Below, one piece after another: positions 47,888 to 56,472 of a DNA stretch of 64,000 nucleotides. The notes beneath the pieces are model-generated. The model searched no databases. It was not told the origin of the DNA and worked only from the letters and a program-made list of their open reading frames with translations. A program made the position numbers and the translations under genes. Source of the stretch: Sinimarinibacterium arenosum (GTDB lineage Bacteria; Pseudomonadota; Gammaproteobacteria; Nevskiales; Nevskiaceae); assembly GCF_005047655.1 (NCBI RefSeq), contig NZ_SUKF01000002.1:542153-606152 (forward strand), given 5' to 3'. Within the stretch, counting starts at the first letter, position 1. Each line of letters starts with the position of its first letter.

Positions 47888-48313
47888 ATGTCCGATTGTT
47901 GCTCTGCATCAGACCCAGGCATCGCCGCCCCGAAGAAGCTCCCCTGCCCGGTAAGCGGACACGAATCCGCTCAGGTGTCGTCATCCACGATCAAGCATCA
48001 CATCAAAGCGCCGTGGCTTTGGCAGGAGAAAGCCCAGCGGTACTACTTCTGTTCGGATCCGCACTGTGACGTCGTCTACTTCGGGCAGGACGGTTCGGTC
48101 ATTGATGTGGCCGGCGTTCGATCCGATGTCGGCGTAAAGAATCAGTCGATGACCGCCCTGGTGTGCTACTGCTACGGCGTGACCCGAGCTGAGGCCGCGG
48201 TCAACCCTCGCATACGCGAATTCGTCATCGCGGAAACGAAGCAGCATCGCTGCGCATGCGAAGTCAGGAATCCGTCTGGCCAATGTTGCCTGGCTGACTT
48301 TCCCCGGACATGA
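47888..48313 (+). CDS. putative iron-sulfur-binding metallochaperone (CopZ/BFD-like)
   Basis: This 141-residue protein has a Cys-rich start (MSDCCSASDPG), a zinc-ribbon-like middle (YYFCSDPHCDVVYF) and an end with CYCYGVTRAEA...CAC...QCC, the BFD-type [2Fe-2S] pattern. This order matches CopZ-type proteins with an N-terminal zinc domain and a C-terminal FeS domain, which carry copper or iron-sulfur groups. No copper pump is nearby. The 240 bases before it hold no gene I can support. A MOSC gene follows after ten bases. Confidence 0.78.
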   Translation: MSDCCSASDPGIAAPKKLPCPVSGHESAQVSSSTIKHHIKAPWLWQEKAQRYYFCSDPHCDVVYFGQDGSVIDVAGVRSDVGVKNQSMTALVCYCYGVTRAEAAVNPRIREFVIAETKQHRCACEVRNPSGQCCLADFPRT

Positions 48314-48323
48314 GACGCACCGA

Positions 48324-48770
48324 GTGATCCATCAAATTTTCATTTCACCCCGCTGCAGCGCGCCGATGGTTCCGCTAAACGAGGTCGAAGCCATCGCTGA
48401 CTGCGGTCTGCGTGGAGACAGCTATGCGGATCCGAGCCATCGGCAGACGCCGGAGAATCAACTGACGTTGATCGAGCTGGAAAACATTCAGGCATTTTCC
48501 AGCGCATCCGGCCTGCCACTGACGCCGGACGAGCCACGACGCAATCTCGTGACGGTGGGAGTTGATCTGAACGCGCTTTGCGGCACGCGTTTCAGAATTG
48601 GTGAGGTCGAGCTGGAAGGCCTAGAGCTGTGCGAACCCTGCGCCACCTTCGCCCGCAGAACTCATCTCGAGGTCGTGCGGTTCTTCGTGCACAAGGGCGG
48701 CTTGCGCGCGCGCATCATTCGCGGCGGCGTCATCCGGATCGGGGATACGGTCACACCCGGCACGCCATAG
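48324..48770 (+). CDS. MOSC domain protein
   Basis: This 148-residue MOSC-fold protein is related to molybdenum cofactor sulfurase C-terminal domains. Typical words are ENQLTLIELENI, RRNLVTVGVDLNALCGTRFRIG, LEGLELCEPC and GGLRARIIRGGVIRIGD. The cysteine in LCEPC is the conserved sulfur-carrying candidate. The start is a GTG at 48324 with no good ribosome-binding site, perhaps coupled to the metallochaperone gene ending ten bases before. Confidence 0.83.
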   Translation: MIHQIFISPRCSAPMVPLNEVEAIADCGLRGDSYADPSHRQTPENQLTLIELENIQAFSSASGLPLTPDEPRRNLVTVGVDLNALCGTRFRIGEVELEGLELCEPCATFARRTHLEVVRFFVHKGGLRARIIRGGVIRIGDTVTPGTP

Positions 48771-48907
48771 CGCCGAGTTCATCGCCCTGCACTCACTGTT
48801 CACCCTCCCGTCTCACTCAGTTGCAGTGTTCTAATCCGCGAAACCCGATCTGAATACTGACACTGGTGCGACAGATGACACTGTCCGCTTCCGATCAGGA
48901 GGAGTTC

Positions 48908-49321
48908 ATGAATACCACGCATCACACCGGGTCCTGCCTGTGCGGGAAAGTGCGCTATGACGTCAGCGGAGAGTTCCAGAGTTTCTTCCTGTGCCATTGC
49001 GACCATTGCCGCAAAGATACGGGCTCAGCGCAGGCAGCCAATCTGTTCTCGACGACGGCCCAGATCAACTGGCTTTCAGGATTCGACAATGTCCGAACCT
49101 TCGTCCTGCCGGCAACACGCCATGCGAGGAGCTTCTGCGTCAACTGCGGTTCCGCGTTGCCGACTGCGCAGCGTAAGGGGCCATTGCTGGTCGTGCCCGC
49201 GGGATCGCTCGACAGCAGCCCCGGCATGCGCCCGACCGCACATATCTTCTGTGCCAGCAAGGCTGACTGGGATGCCGGGCTTGAAGACATTCCCGAGTTC
49301 GAGAAATTTCCGTCAGGCTAG
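48908..49321 (+). CDS. GFA/CENP-V zinc-binding family protein
   Basis: This 137-residue protein is of the GFA family (glutathione-dependent formaldehyde-activating enzyme-like). The zinc ligands are CLCGKVRY (C10, C12), CHCDHCR (C29, C31, C34) and FCVNCGSAL. The chemistry is unproven in most members. GGAGGAG lies four to ten bases before the ATG at 48908. Confidence 0.87.
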   Translation: MNTTHHTGSCLCGKVRYDVSGEFQSFFLCHCDHCRKDTGSAQAANLFSTTAQINWLSGFDNVRTFVLPATRHARSFCVNCGSALPTAQRKGPLLVVPAGSLDSSPGMRPTAHIFCASKADWDAGLEDIPEFEKFPSG

Positions 49322-49421
49322 TTTTCCCGGCGTCCCGATCCACGCCCTTTGCCATCACGAGCCATGGAGCCGCGTTCGCGTCGAGCGGCACAAGAAATGG
49401 CGTCTTTATTAGACTAGGGCA

Positions 49422-50081
49422 ATGACCAAGAACATCGCGCTCACCTACTACTCCGACGTCCTTTGTGTCTGGGCGTATATCTCGCAAGCGCGCGTCGACG
49501 AAGTCGCGGCGCGCTTTCCCGATGAAGTCTCCATCGACTACCGGTTCTGTTCCATCTTTGGCGACACCGCGTACAAGATCGAATCCGGATGGGGCGCGCG
49601 CGGTGGTTACGCCGGCTATGCGAATCACCTGCGCGAAGCCGTCGCCGAGTTCAGCCACATCAAGATCCACCCGGATATCTGGCAACTCAACCAGCCCACC
49701 TCATCGACACCAGCGCACCTCGTGCTGAAGGCGGTTCAACGTGTCGACACGCGCCAATGCCGGGCCGTCCTGCATGCGCTGCGCCTGGCCTTTTTTGAGC
49801 GCTGCGTCGACATCAGCCAGCGCACCGCGCTGGAAGAGGTTCTGCAGAGCGTCGGCGTATCGGTAGATGCCGTTCGCGCCGTGATCGACAGCGGGCGCGC
49901 GCACGCCGACCTCGAAGGGGACCGCCGTGACCAGCAGACGCTGCTGATTCAGGGCAGTCCCACATTCATCCTCAACGAAGGCCGCCAGAAGCTGTACGGC
50001 AACGTCGGCTATGGCGTCATCGAAGCCAACATCAGGGAGCTGCTGCGCTCACCGGCGGCCGGCTCGGCCAGCTGGTGTTAG
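49422..50081 (+). CDS. DsbA-family thioredoxin-like protein
   Basis: This 219-residue protein is of the DsbA/FrnE/2-hydroxychromene-2-carboxylate isomerase superfamily. It begins YYSDVLCVWAYI, where relatives have CPWC or a Ser, so only one active-site cysteine is present. GSPTFILNE provides the cis-proline loop. There is no signal peptide, so it should be cytoplasmic, acting perhaps as an isomerase or glutathione transferase. It ends in ...SASWC. The substrate is unknown. Confidence 0.75.
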   Translation: MTKNIALTYYSDVLCVWAYISQARVDEVAARFPDEVSIDYRFCSIFGDTAYKIESGWGARGGYAGYANHLREAVAEFSHIKIHPDIWQLNQPTSSTPAHLVLKAVQRVDTRQCRAVLHALRLAFFERCVDISQRTALEEVLQSVGVSVDAVRAVIDSGRAHADLEGDRRDQQTLLIQGSPTFILNEGRQKLYGNVGYGVIEANIRELLRSPAAGSASWC

Positions 50082-50194
50082 TGGCGCGATCCGCTGGCTG
50101 CCGAAGAGTGCACTGACGCAGCACGCCTGCGGAAAGCGGAGAAACGCGGACCGCGACGGCCGGCTTGCAGCCGCCGCAGTCCCGGTTCAATGCT

Positions 50195-51610
50195 CTACCA
50201 GACGCCGTTGGTGACGCGCACGGCATAGAAACCGCTGTAACCGTCCGTGTACCAGATCTCCTTGCGTTCCGGCACGAATGCCGGGCTCGACATCGCCCAG
50301 TTGCTGGCCTCGAAGACAGGCGTGATCCGCGGACTCACCGGCGCGTTGAAGTACGCCACCTCACGCGGCTTGGCCGGATCGCGGATATCAAAGATCCGCA
50401 GTCCGGAGATGATCATGCTGCAGGCGACGATGTCCGGATCGACGCGCGTCGGGATGTTGCAGTAGTGCCCGGCATAGCCCTGGATCGGCAGCTGGGCTCC
50501 CGGATCGTTGGCAATCAGATCGCGATTTTCCGGCTCGTGGACTTCAAGCCGCAGATCAGAAACCACCACCGGACGGGTTTCATCACTGATGTCGATGATG
50601 CGTCCCGCGCCCACGACCGAACCGTTCGCCGCCACGCTGCCACCCGCGCTGTTCGATGAATACTCATCGATCTCGACCAGGTAGGGCTTGCCGTTGCGCG
50701 TGAACGGAATCGCGTTCTGCGGAATGGTCATGTTTTCCCAGGTGATATTGCCCACTTCGCGCACCTGCGGATTCGGCTTGCGTGCCTGGATCTCGGAGAC
50801 ATCGAGGATCAATACACCGTAGCTGTTGCCGGCCGCGACATACGCGCGATTGCCGTCGTTGCTGATCGACAAACCGTGCGAGGTGTAATTGCCGGTCCAA
50901 AGCGGAATTGGTAACAGCGGATTTGAAATATCCACTGCGGTCAACGTGGGCGTTCCGGGCGATGCGGAATAGAACGTCTTGCCATCCGGCGCCATTCCGC
51001 TTTCGTGCCCAAGGAAGCCGACGAGCGCTGACGAACGCAGCTGCGGATTGCGGCAATCGTCGGCCAGATCATAGACATCGACCACGCCCGGATAGAACCC
51101 CGGATTGCCTGCCACGGCTGCCAACACACCGGCCTCCTGCGACAACACCACCGATTCATGCGGAGTCAGCATTGCAGGCGTGATCAGCTGCGTCGCCAGT
51201 ACCGGCGTCGTCGGATCGCTCATGTCGATCACGTTGACGCCCGCAGCCGCGTCCAGCGCGTTGGTCGGATACAGCAGCGTGGTGTCGTAATACGCACACT
51301 CGCGGCCATTCTTGTCGATGTAGCGCTGCACCTTGAATCCGCCGACAGTGCCGATGGCGTTTTCGACCGCGTATGTCCCCACCAGCTCGGTGTTGCAGGT
51401 ATAGCCCTCCGCCGCGCGACCACTGTCATGCTCCTCGCGGCTGACACGGCCCTGCATCCCGGTTTCCGGTCTCGATCCAGCACCGCAGGCCGCTTTGGGC
51501 GTTGCCCCACCGACCTGGTTCGGCGTCGTCGCCGGCGACGATCCACCACCGCAGGCCGTCAGCGTCGCCAGCACCAGACCAAACACCGGCCCTGCCATTT
51601 TCATCTTCAT
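50195..51610 (-). CDS. LVIVD-repeat-like secreted lipoprotein
   Basis: This 471-residue lipoprotein has signal and lipobox VLATLTAC followed by GGGSS. The body has several repeats ending in VIDMSDPTTP, VYDLADDC, AVDISNPLLP, ILDVSEIQ, IIDISDETRP and IFDIRDPAKP, the pattern of LVIVD/beta-propeller repeats. It probably folds as a beta-propeller on the cell surface or in the periplasm. The binding partner is unknown. GGGGAG precedes the ATG at 51610. Confidence 0.82.
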   Translation of the reverse strand: MKMKMAGPVFGLVLATLTACGGGSSPATTPNQVGGATPKAACGAGSRPETGMQGRVSREEHDSGRAAEGYTCNTELVGTYAVENAIGTVGGFKVQRYIDKNGRECAYYDTTLLYPTNALDAAAGVNVIDMSDPTTPVLATQLITPAMLTPHESVVLSQEAGVLAAVAGNPGFYPGVVDVYDLADDCRNPQLRSSALVGFLGHESGMAPDGKTFYSASPGTPTLTAVDISNPLLPIPLWTGNYTSHGLSISNDGNRAYVAAGNSYGVLILDVSEIQARKPNPQVREVGNITWENMTIPQNAIPFTRNGKPYLVEIDEYSSNSAGGSVAANGSVVGAGRIIDISDETRPVVVSDLRLEVHEPENRDLIANDPGAQLPIQGYAGHYCNIPTRVDPDIVACSMIISGLRIFDIRDPAKPREVAYFNAPVSPRITPVFEASNWAMSSPAFVPERKEIWYTDGYSGFYAVRVTNGVW

Positions 51611-51676
51611 GTCTTGCTCCCCACTCACGCTGATCACTCTAAGAATATTTTTCGGCCCGACCCACCGTCCGCCGAC

Positions 51677-52333
51677 TCAGTTGACCGGCCGGAGATCCGC
51701 CGCCTGCATCAACAGCCGCATCGATGCAATCTCTTCGGACTGATCCAGCACGATCCTCGCTGCCAGTCGACGAACCACCGCAATTTTCGCATTGTCCGCA
51801 GCGAACCGGGCCATCGGGATGCCGCCCTGATGGTGGTCGAGCATCATCTGGAGAAACAGACGATCGCGTTCATCGCCGGAAGAAGTCCGCAGGCGATTGA
51901 GTTCGGCGTTGGTCGCCAGACCCGGCATGCCGGTTTCGGACTTTTCGCAATCCAGCAGGTACTGCACCAGCGCCGCATCGGGCGAACGATCGCCGAGCAG
52001 CATCCAGCCCATGCTGCGCGAATTTGGCAGCAGCGGTTTTCCCCAGGCCTGCAGCCAACCGCGCATTTCACCGAGTTCCAGGGCCTGCGCCCCCTGGATG
52101 CGGCGCGCCAGCAAGGACAGTCGTGTCGGACGCCCATCCAGCATCAGTTGCGCCATGGTGATCGCCTGCTGGTGATGCAGAGCCATCGATTGCGCGAAAC
52201 CCTCGTCGACCGCGCCGGGCTCGAGCAAGTCGAGCCTCCCCCGCATGTCCGTCAGGCTGCGATGCTGCAGGTATACGACCGAGAGCAGCGCGGCCGCCAC
52301 CGACACACCGACGATGATTGCTATCGTGCGCAT
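51677..52333 (-). CDS. DUF305 family protein, membrane-anchored
   Basis: This 218-residue protein starts with an N-terminal membrane helix (IAIIVGVSVAAALLSVVYL). It then has the DUF305 ferritin-like signature twice: ALHHQQAITMAQLML and MLDHHQGGIPMARF. It is thought to be exported and often linked to metal stress, though the role is uncertain. The ATG at 52333 gives the helix at the start; upstream in-frame ATGs lack resemblance. It lies 66 bases from the divergently placed stop region of the LVIVD lipoprotein start and is on the same strand. Confidence 0.8.
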   Translation of the reverse strand: MRTIAIIVGVSVAAALLSVVYLQHRSLTDMRGRLDLLEPGAVDEGFAQSMALHHQQAITMAQLMLDGRPTRLSLLARRIQGAQALELGEMRGWLQAWGKPLLPNSRSMGWMLLGDRSPDAALVQYLLDCEKSETGMPGLATNAELNRLRTSSGDERDRLFLQMMLDHHQGGIPMARFAADNAKIAVVRRLAARIVLDQSEEIASMRLLMQAADLRPVN

Positions 52334-52478
52334 CAAGTTAATTGATCCCCCCGCCGGCATCATACGTTCAGCAGTGTCGTTGGCATTGGCCCTGGCGACA
52401 CGCAGCCGGACCTCTTGAAGTTCGCGCCGGTTCGCGACTTAATTGCTTTTCAGTCGGGATTCAACGCGGACGAACGCC

Positions 52479-52745
52479 ATGGCAACGGGCTGGGCACAGG
52501 ACGGAGCGGTTCAGGAGCAGATCGACGCGACGGTCAAGGACGCGATTGCACGTGCCCGCAGCACCCTGCCCGCAGGCCCGAGCCTGACGCATTGCGCCGA
52601 GTGCGACGACGAAATCCCCGAAGGCCGCCGACAGGCGATTCCCGGCGTGCGCCTGTGCGTCCACTGCCAGGACGCGCACGACGGCAAGACCCGCTCCTTC
52701 AGTGGCTACAACCGGCGCGGCAGCAAGGACAGCCAGCTGCGCTGA
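52479..52745 (+). CDS. DksA/TraR C4 zinc-finger protein (YbiI-like)
   Basis: This 88-residue protein has the TraR/DksA-type zinc finger C39-x2-C42...C60-x2-C63 (HCAECDDEIPEGRRQAIPG) and a short N-terminal helix. It lacks the long coiled coil with catalytic aspartates of DksA, so it resembles the YbiI class. It is presumably a small RNA polymerase-associated regulator; the role is unknown. It converges on the AraC gene 23 bases away. Confidence 0.83.
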   Translation: MATGWAQDGAVQEQIDATVKDAIARARSTLPAGPSLTHCAECDDEIPEGRRQAIPGVRLCVHCQDAHDGKTRSFSGYNRRGSKDSQLR

Positions 52746-52768
52746 ATTCCGACCGCCGCCGCATCCCC

Positions 52769-53695
52769 TTAGACCGCAGCCCTGTGCTGTGCCGCGCTGG
52801 CGATCTGGCGCGCATATCGGCTCGGCGGCTGGCCGACGCAGCGGCTGAACGCGGTACTGAACGCACTGGTTGATGCGTAGCCGACGCGCTCGGCGATCTC
52901 GGACAGGCCGAGATCATTGCGCCGCAGCAGTCGCTTGGCGACCGCGATGCGCCAGGCCTGCAGGTATTCCATCGGCGGCAGGCCCACCATTTGTGCAAAC
53001 CGCTCGAAAAACGCCGAGCGTGATAGCGCCGCGGTACCTGCCAGTGCCGCAATTGTCCACGGTCGGTCCGGGTATTGATGGATGTTGCGCAACGCCAGCG
53101 CGATGCGAGGGTCAGCCAGTCCGCGCAGCAATCCCGGCGGCGCACCGTCCGCCGGCGCCACCCGCAAGGCCTCGACCAGCAGCACCTCCACCAGGCGCGT
53201 CAGCACCAGCTCGCGGCCGGCCCGCTGCTGCTTCGATTCCTCGCTGATCAGCCGGACCAGCACGGAAAGACGTTCGGCATTGCGCACATGGACCAGCGCC
53301 GGCAGCAACGACACCAGCAGGGCCGCATCGGGTGACTCGAATTCGAAATATCCGCCGAGCATGCGTAGATCGGGCGGCCCATCCGGCGTGCCGTGACGGA
53401 CCTCGCCTGTCGTGACCGTATTGATCCTCGGATCGATCAGCACCGGCGTCGCCGGCTCGAATCCGGACAGCGTGAAGCCCGGCGTCGCCGGCAGCAGCAC
53501 GAAATCCCCCGCCGCCAGCACCACGGCGTCCTCGCCCTCGACCGCCAGACGGCAGCTGCCCTCCAGCACGACGCAGAAGCTCGGCTGATCAAACGGCGTG
53601 TAGCGCACACCCCAGCGCCCGGCACCGCTGATGCTCTTGGCGTACACCGCGCTCGGCTGGAGCAGGGCAATGACATCGGAGAGCGGATCGAGCAT
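52769..53695 (-). CDS. AraC-family regulator with cupin domain
   Basis: This 308-residue regulator has an N-terminal cupin (AraC-binding-like 6 domain; MLDPLSDVIALLQP, DQPSFCVVLEGSCRLAV) and a C-terminal AraC DNA-binding domain (WTIAALAGTAALSRSAFFERF, LSEIAERVGYASTSAFSTAFSR). It is divergent from the SDR gene. A perfect 8-bp inverted repeat lies in the gap, and the cupin AraC plus SDR pairing is common, so it likely controls that gene. ATG at 53695 is chosen since homology begins there. Confidence 0.9.
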   Translation of the reverse strand: MLDPLSDVIALLQPSAVYAKSISGAGRWGVRYTPFDQPSFCVVLEGSCRLAVEGEDAVVLAAGDFVLLPATPGFTLSGFEPATPVLIDPRINTVTTGEVRHGTPDGPPDLRMLGGYFEFESPDAALLVSLLPALVHVRNAERLSVLVRLISEESKQQRAGRELVLTRLVEVLLVEALRVAPADGAPPGLLRGLADPRIALALRNIHQYPDRPWTIAALAGTAALSRSAFFERFAQMVGLPPMEYLQAWRIAVAKRLLRRNDLGLSEIAERVGYASTSAFSTAFSRCVGQPPSRYARQIASAAQHRAAV

Positions 53696-53696
53696 T

Positions 53697-53744
53697 TTGG
53701 ACCATTTATAAAATAATAAGGACTTTTTATTGTAGTTGGTCCAA
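53697..53744. promoter_or_regulatory. candidate AraC operator between regulator and SDR gene
   Basis: TTGGACCA and TGGTCCAA form a perfect 8-bp inverted repeat with 32 A/T-rich bases between them. This patch is the most A/T-rich in the area and must carry the divergent promoters. Confidence 0.45.
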
Positions 53745-53792
53745 TCCCGGCTCGCTATCTTGGTCACATCACCCCCACGCTTGGAGAACACC

Positions 53793-54536
53793 ATGAAAAC
53801 CGTCCTGATCACCGGCTGCTCATCCGGCTACGGTCTGGAAACCGCGCGCCACTTTCATGCACAGGGCTGGAACGTCATTGCAACGATGCGTACGCCCAAT
53901 CCCAACCTGCTGCCATGCTCGGAGCGGATCCGGGTATTGCCGCTGGATGTGACGCGCGCCGAGAGCATCGACGCCGCGATCGCCGCCAGCGGCGCGATCG
54001 ATGTGCTCGTCAACAACGCGGGGATCGGACTGCTGGGCGCACTCGAGGCAACGTCGATGGCCACGATCCGCGGGGTTTTCGAGACCAATACCTTCGGCAC
54101 GATCGCGATGACGCGGGCCGTCATCCCGCAGTTCCGCGCGCGGCGATCGGGCGTCGTCGTCAACGTCACCTCCAGCGCGACGCTGGCCCCGATGCCGCTA
54201 GTCGCGGTGTACACCGCGAGCAAGATGGCGATCGAGGGCTTGACCGCCTCGCTCGCACACGAGCTCGCAAGCTTTGACGTGCGCGCCAAGCTGGTCGAGC
54301 CCGGTTATGGGCCCAGCACGCGCTTTTCGCAGAACTCGGGCCCGCGCCTCGAAGGCCTGATTCCCGCGGCCTATGCGGATTACGCGCAATCCGTACTGGC
54401 AGCGTTCACGCAGCCCGATGCAGTCACCACCGAATCCGATGTCGCGGACGCGATCTGGCGCGCCGCCACCGATGGTCTGGAACAACTCCGATATCCGGCG
54501 GGCGCCGACGCGGTTGCTTTGGCGCAGGCTGGATAA
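53793..54536 (+). CDS. short-chain dehydrogenase/reductase
   Basis: This 247-residue classical SDR has TGCSSGYG for cofactor binding at 7-14, NNAG in DVLVNNAGIG, a serine in NVTSSA and YTASK as the catalytic Tyr-Lys. It likely oxidises or reduces an alcohol or carbonyl with NAD(P). The substrate is unknown. GGAGA lies just before the ATG at 53793. It is divergent from the cupin AraC regulator. Confidence 0.9.
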   Translation: MKTVLITGCSSGYGLETARHFHAQGWNVIATMRTPNPNLLPCSERIRVLPLDVTRAESIDAAIAASGAIDVLVNNAGIGLLGALEATSMATIRGVFETNTFGTIAMTRAVIPQFRARRSGVVVNVTSSATLAPMPLVAVYTASKMAIEGLTASLAHELASFDVRAKLVEPGYGPSTRFSQNSGPRLEGLIPAAYADYAQSVLAAFTQPDAVTTESDVADAIWRAATDGLEQLRYPAGADAVALAQAG

Positions 54537-54673
54537 GAGCTGGGTCGTAGCGGTCGGTCTGCCACGTCCTGAACGCAACCGGCGTGCGAGGCAGTGGTTG
54601 ACTCGGGTCAATGCGGCCATGGCCGCCTTCTTTCAGTCTTCGGTCCAGCTCGTCCACGCCGGAAATACCGACC

Positions 54674-55456
54674 ATGTTCAACGCCACGCTACGCCGCTCG
54701 CTGGTTCTGCTGTCCGCCCTCGTGTTGCCGCTGACGACACAGGCAGCGAGCAGCGCGCCATCCGCGCCGCCCGCCCTGAAAGCCAAAACCGTGCTGACCG
54801 ATCTGGACGGCCGGCTCGATGAATTGCAGAGCCAGCTCAATACCGTACGCGACGCACAGGGTGAGGCGCAGCGTCAGGGCGCAATGGAGCAGCACTGGAA
54901 GGAGATGCAGGACTACATGGCGGCATCGCTGGGCATGGTCGTCGGCAAGTCCGGCGGCGCCGAAGGCTGCCGCGTGGTCAGCGGCACCTGGTCCGGCCTG
55001 GCATTCCCCGGACAGATCCGCTCCGACGACTACCTGAAGGCGATGCAGGCCCGGCTCGGCAAGATGCGCGAAGACCTCGTCGGACTGCATGCGGCAGCGA
55101 ACGATCCCGCAGCGCTGAACACGGCGCTGCAGACGCACTGGCAGTCGAACTACCAGTTCCTGCAGGGCATGCGCGGCCTCGACTGGATGTTCAGCGGCTG
55201 GACCCCGGCGAGCCCTGGCGACCAGACGCTGCCGGATCCGAGGTCAGCAGGCGCGCAAACGATGCAGGCCTACTGCTCGCTGTGCCATGCAGTACCGAAT
55301 ACGCGCCTGCACACGGCCGAGGAATGGGCCGCCGTAATGCCGACGATGGCCCGTCACATCACGACCTCCGACAGCGGCTTTCCAGTGTGCGTACAGGTTC
55401 CGACCGCGGATGAACTCAAGGCCATCAGTGACTATCTGGTGAAGTACGCGCGCTGA
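54674..55456 (+). CDS. exported monohaem cytochrome c
   Basis: This 260-residue protein has a signal peptide (RRSLVLLSALVLPLTTQAA, residues 7-25) and a long helical middle. A single haem site is CSLCH (201-205), and a candidate distal methionine lies in VMPTMARHI. The N-terminal ~190 residues resemble no family I can name. The chain reads as a fused sensory or binding domain plus cytochrome c. Its role as an electron carrier is likely; the partners are unknown. The ATG at 54674 gives the signal peptide. Confidence 0.78.
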   Translation: MFNATLRRSLVLLSALVLPLTTQAASSAPSAPPALKAKTVLTDLDGRLDELQSQLNTVRDAQGEAQRQGAMEQHWKEMQDYMAASLGMVVGKSGGAEGCRVVSGTWSGLAFPGQIRSDDYLKAMQARLGKMREDLVGLHAAANDPAALNTALQTHWQSNYQFLQGMRGLDWMFSGWTPASPGDQTLPDPRSAGAQTMQAYCSLCHAVPNTRLHTAEEWAAVMPTMARHITTSDSGFPVCVQVPTADELKAISDYLVKYAR

Positions 55457-55472
55457 GCCTTCTGGCGTCCGG

Positions 55473-56387
55473 CTAGACGACGGGTGGCCCGTATCGGGCC
55501 ATCCACTCCACCACGTGATCGACAAACGCGCGCAGGCGCGCTGACATGACGTTGCGGTCGCGGTACATCAAGTAGATCGGTCGCGGCTGCCCGTACCAGT
55601 CCGGCAGCACCGGCACCAACTCACGCCGCGTCGGTGACGGCGCCAGAAAGTAGTAGTCCGGCACCAGCACGATGCCGAATCCGGTATGAGCGGCATCCAG
55701 CGCGACCTGGATATCGTTGCTCTGGAAATACGGTTGCGGCTGAATCATGCACTGCTCGCCGGACGTCCGATGCGTCAGGTTCCAGCGGCTCATGGGGCTT
55801 GCCACCACCAGCGAGTGCGCCACCAGATCTCGTGGGTGCACAAGCGGCGACGACTGCTGCAGATACGCCGGCGCAGCGCACAAGGCCAGCCGGGTCTGAC
55901 CGATGGGACGCGCAATCCACTGGCGGCTGTCCTGCGGCTCGCCCACGCGGATCGCGGCGTCCAGCTGTTGCTCGATCATGTCCTCGTAGTGATTGGAGAC
56001 CTGCAGTTGCAGGCGCACACCGGGGTAGCGCCGCATGAAGTCGAAATAGCACGGCCCCATCCATTGCTGCGTCAGATTCACCGGCGCGGTGATCCGCAAC
56101 GAGCCACCGAGACTGGTGCGGGCGTCGTCCAGGTTGGCCGTCACCGCCACCAGATCCTCCAGCAGCGGACCGCAGGCTGCGAAGTACTGCTGCCCCGCTT
56201 CGGTCAGGGCGAAGTGGTGGGCGCTGCGTTCCAGCAGGCGACACCCGAGCGTACGTTCCAATGCCTGCAGCCGTCGGCTCAGCGTGGCGATGGGCACGCC
56301 GATGGTTGCGGACGCCGCACTCAGGCTGCCGAGCTGCACCACTTGATGGAACAGCTGCAGATCATCGAGGGATGGTTTTGATTTCAT
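55473..56387 (-). CDS. LysR-family regulator of the EamA gene
   Basis: This 304-residue LysR protein has its helix-turn-helix at LDDLQLFHQVVQLGSLSAASATIGVPIATLSRRLQAL, split over residues 7-42. The C-terminal region is a substrate-binding fold of the DsdC/AaeR-like branch (SLGGSLRITAPVNLTQQWMG). It is divergent from the EamA transporter, with an inverted repeat between them that overlaps its own start. The ATG at 56387 has no strong ribosome-binding site; a start seven codons upstream is possible. Confidence 0.88.
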   Translation of the reverse strand: MKSKPSLDDLQLFHQVVQLGSLSAASATIGVPIATLSRRLQALERTLGCRLLERSAHHFALTEAGQQYFAACGPLLEDLVAVTANLDDARTSLGGSLRITAPVNLTQQWMGPCYFDFMRRYPGVRLQLQVSNHYEDMIEQQLDAAIRVGEPQDSRQWIARPIGQTRLALCAAPAYLQQSSPLVHPRDLVAHSLVVASPMSRWNLTHRTSGEQCMIQPQPYFQSNDIQVALDAAHTGFGIVLVPDYYFLAPSPTRRELVPVLPDWYGQPRPIYLMYRDRNVMSARLRAFVDHVVEWMARYGPPVV

Positions 56388-56435
56388 ATATGGAAATACA
56401 CCCTCCACTTTTGTGGCTTACTGAGCATATATGAA
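56382..56435. promoter_or_regulatory. inverted repeat in lysR/EamA gap
   Basis: TTTCATATATG (56382-56392) recurs inverted as CATATATGAAA (56425-56435), 32 bases apart. The left arm sits inside a larger palindrome (ATTTCATATATGGAAAT) that covers the LysR start codon. It is a plausible operator that would also allow self-repression. Confidence 0.42.
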
Positions 56436-56472
56436 ATCTATAAGCTGCCCCCATCATTTCTGGAGGCCGCTC

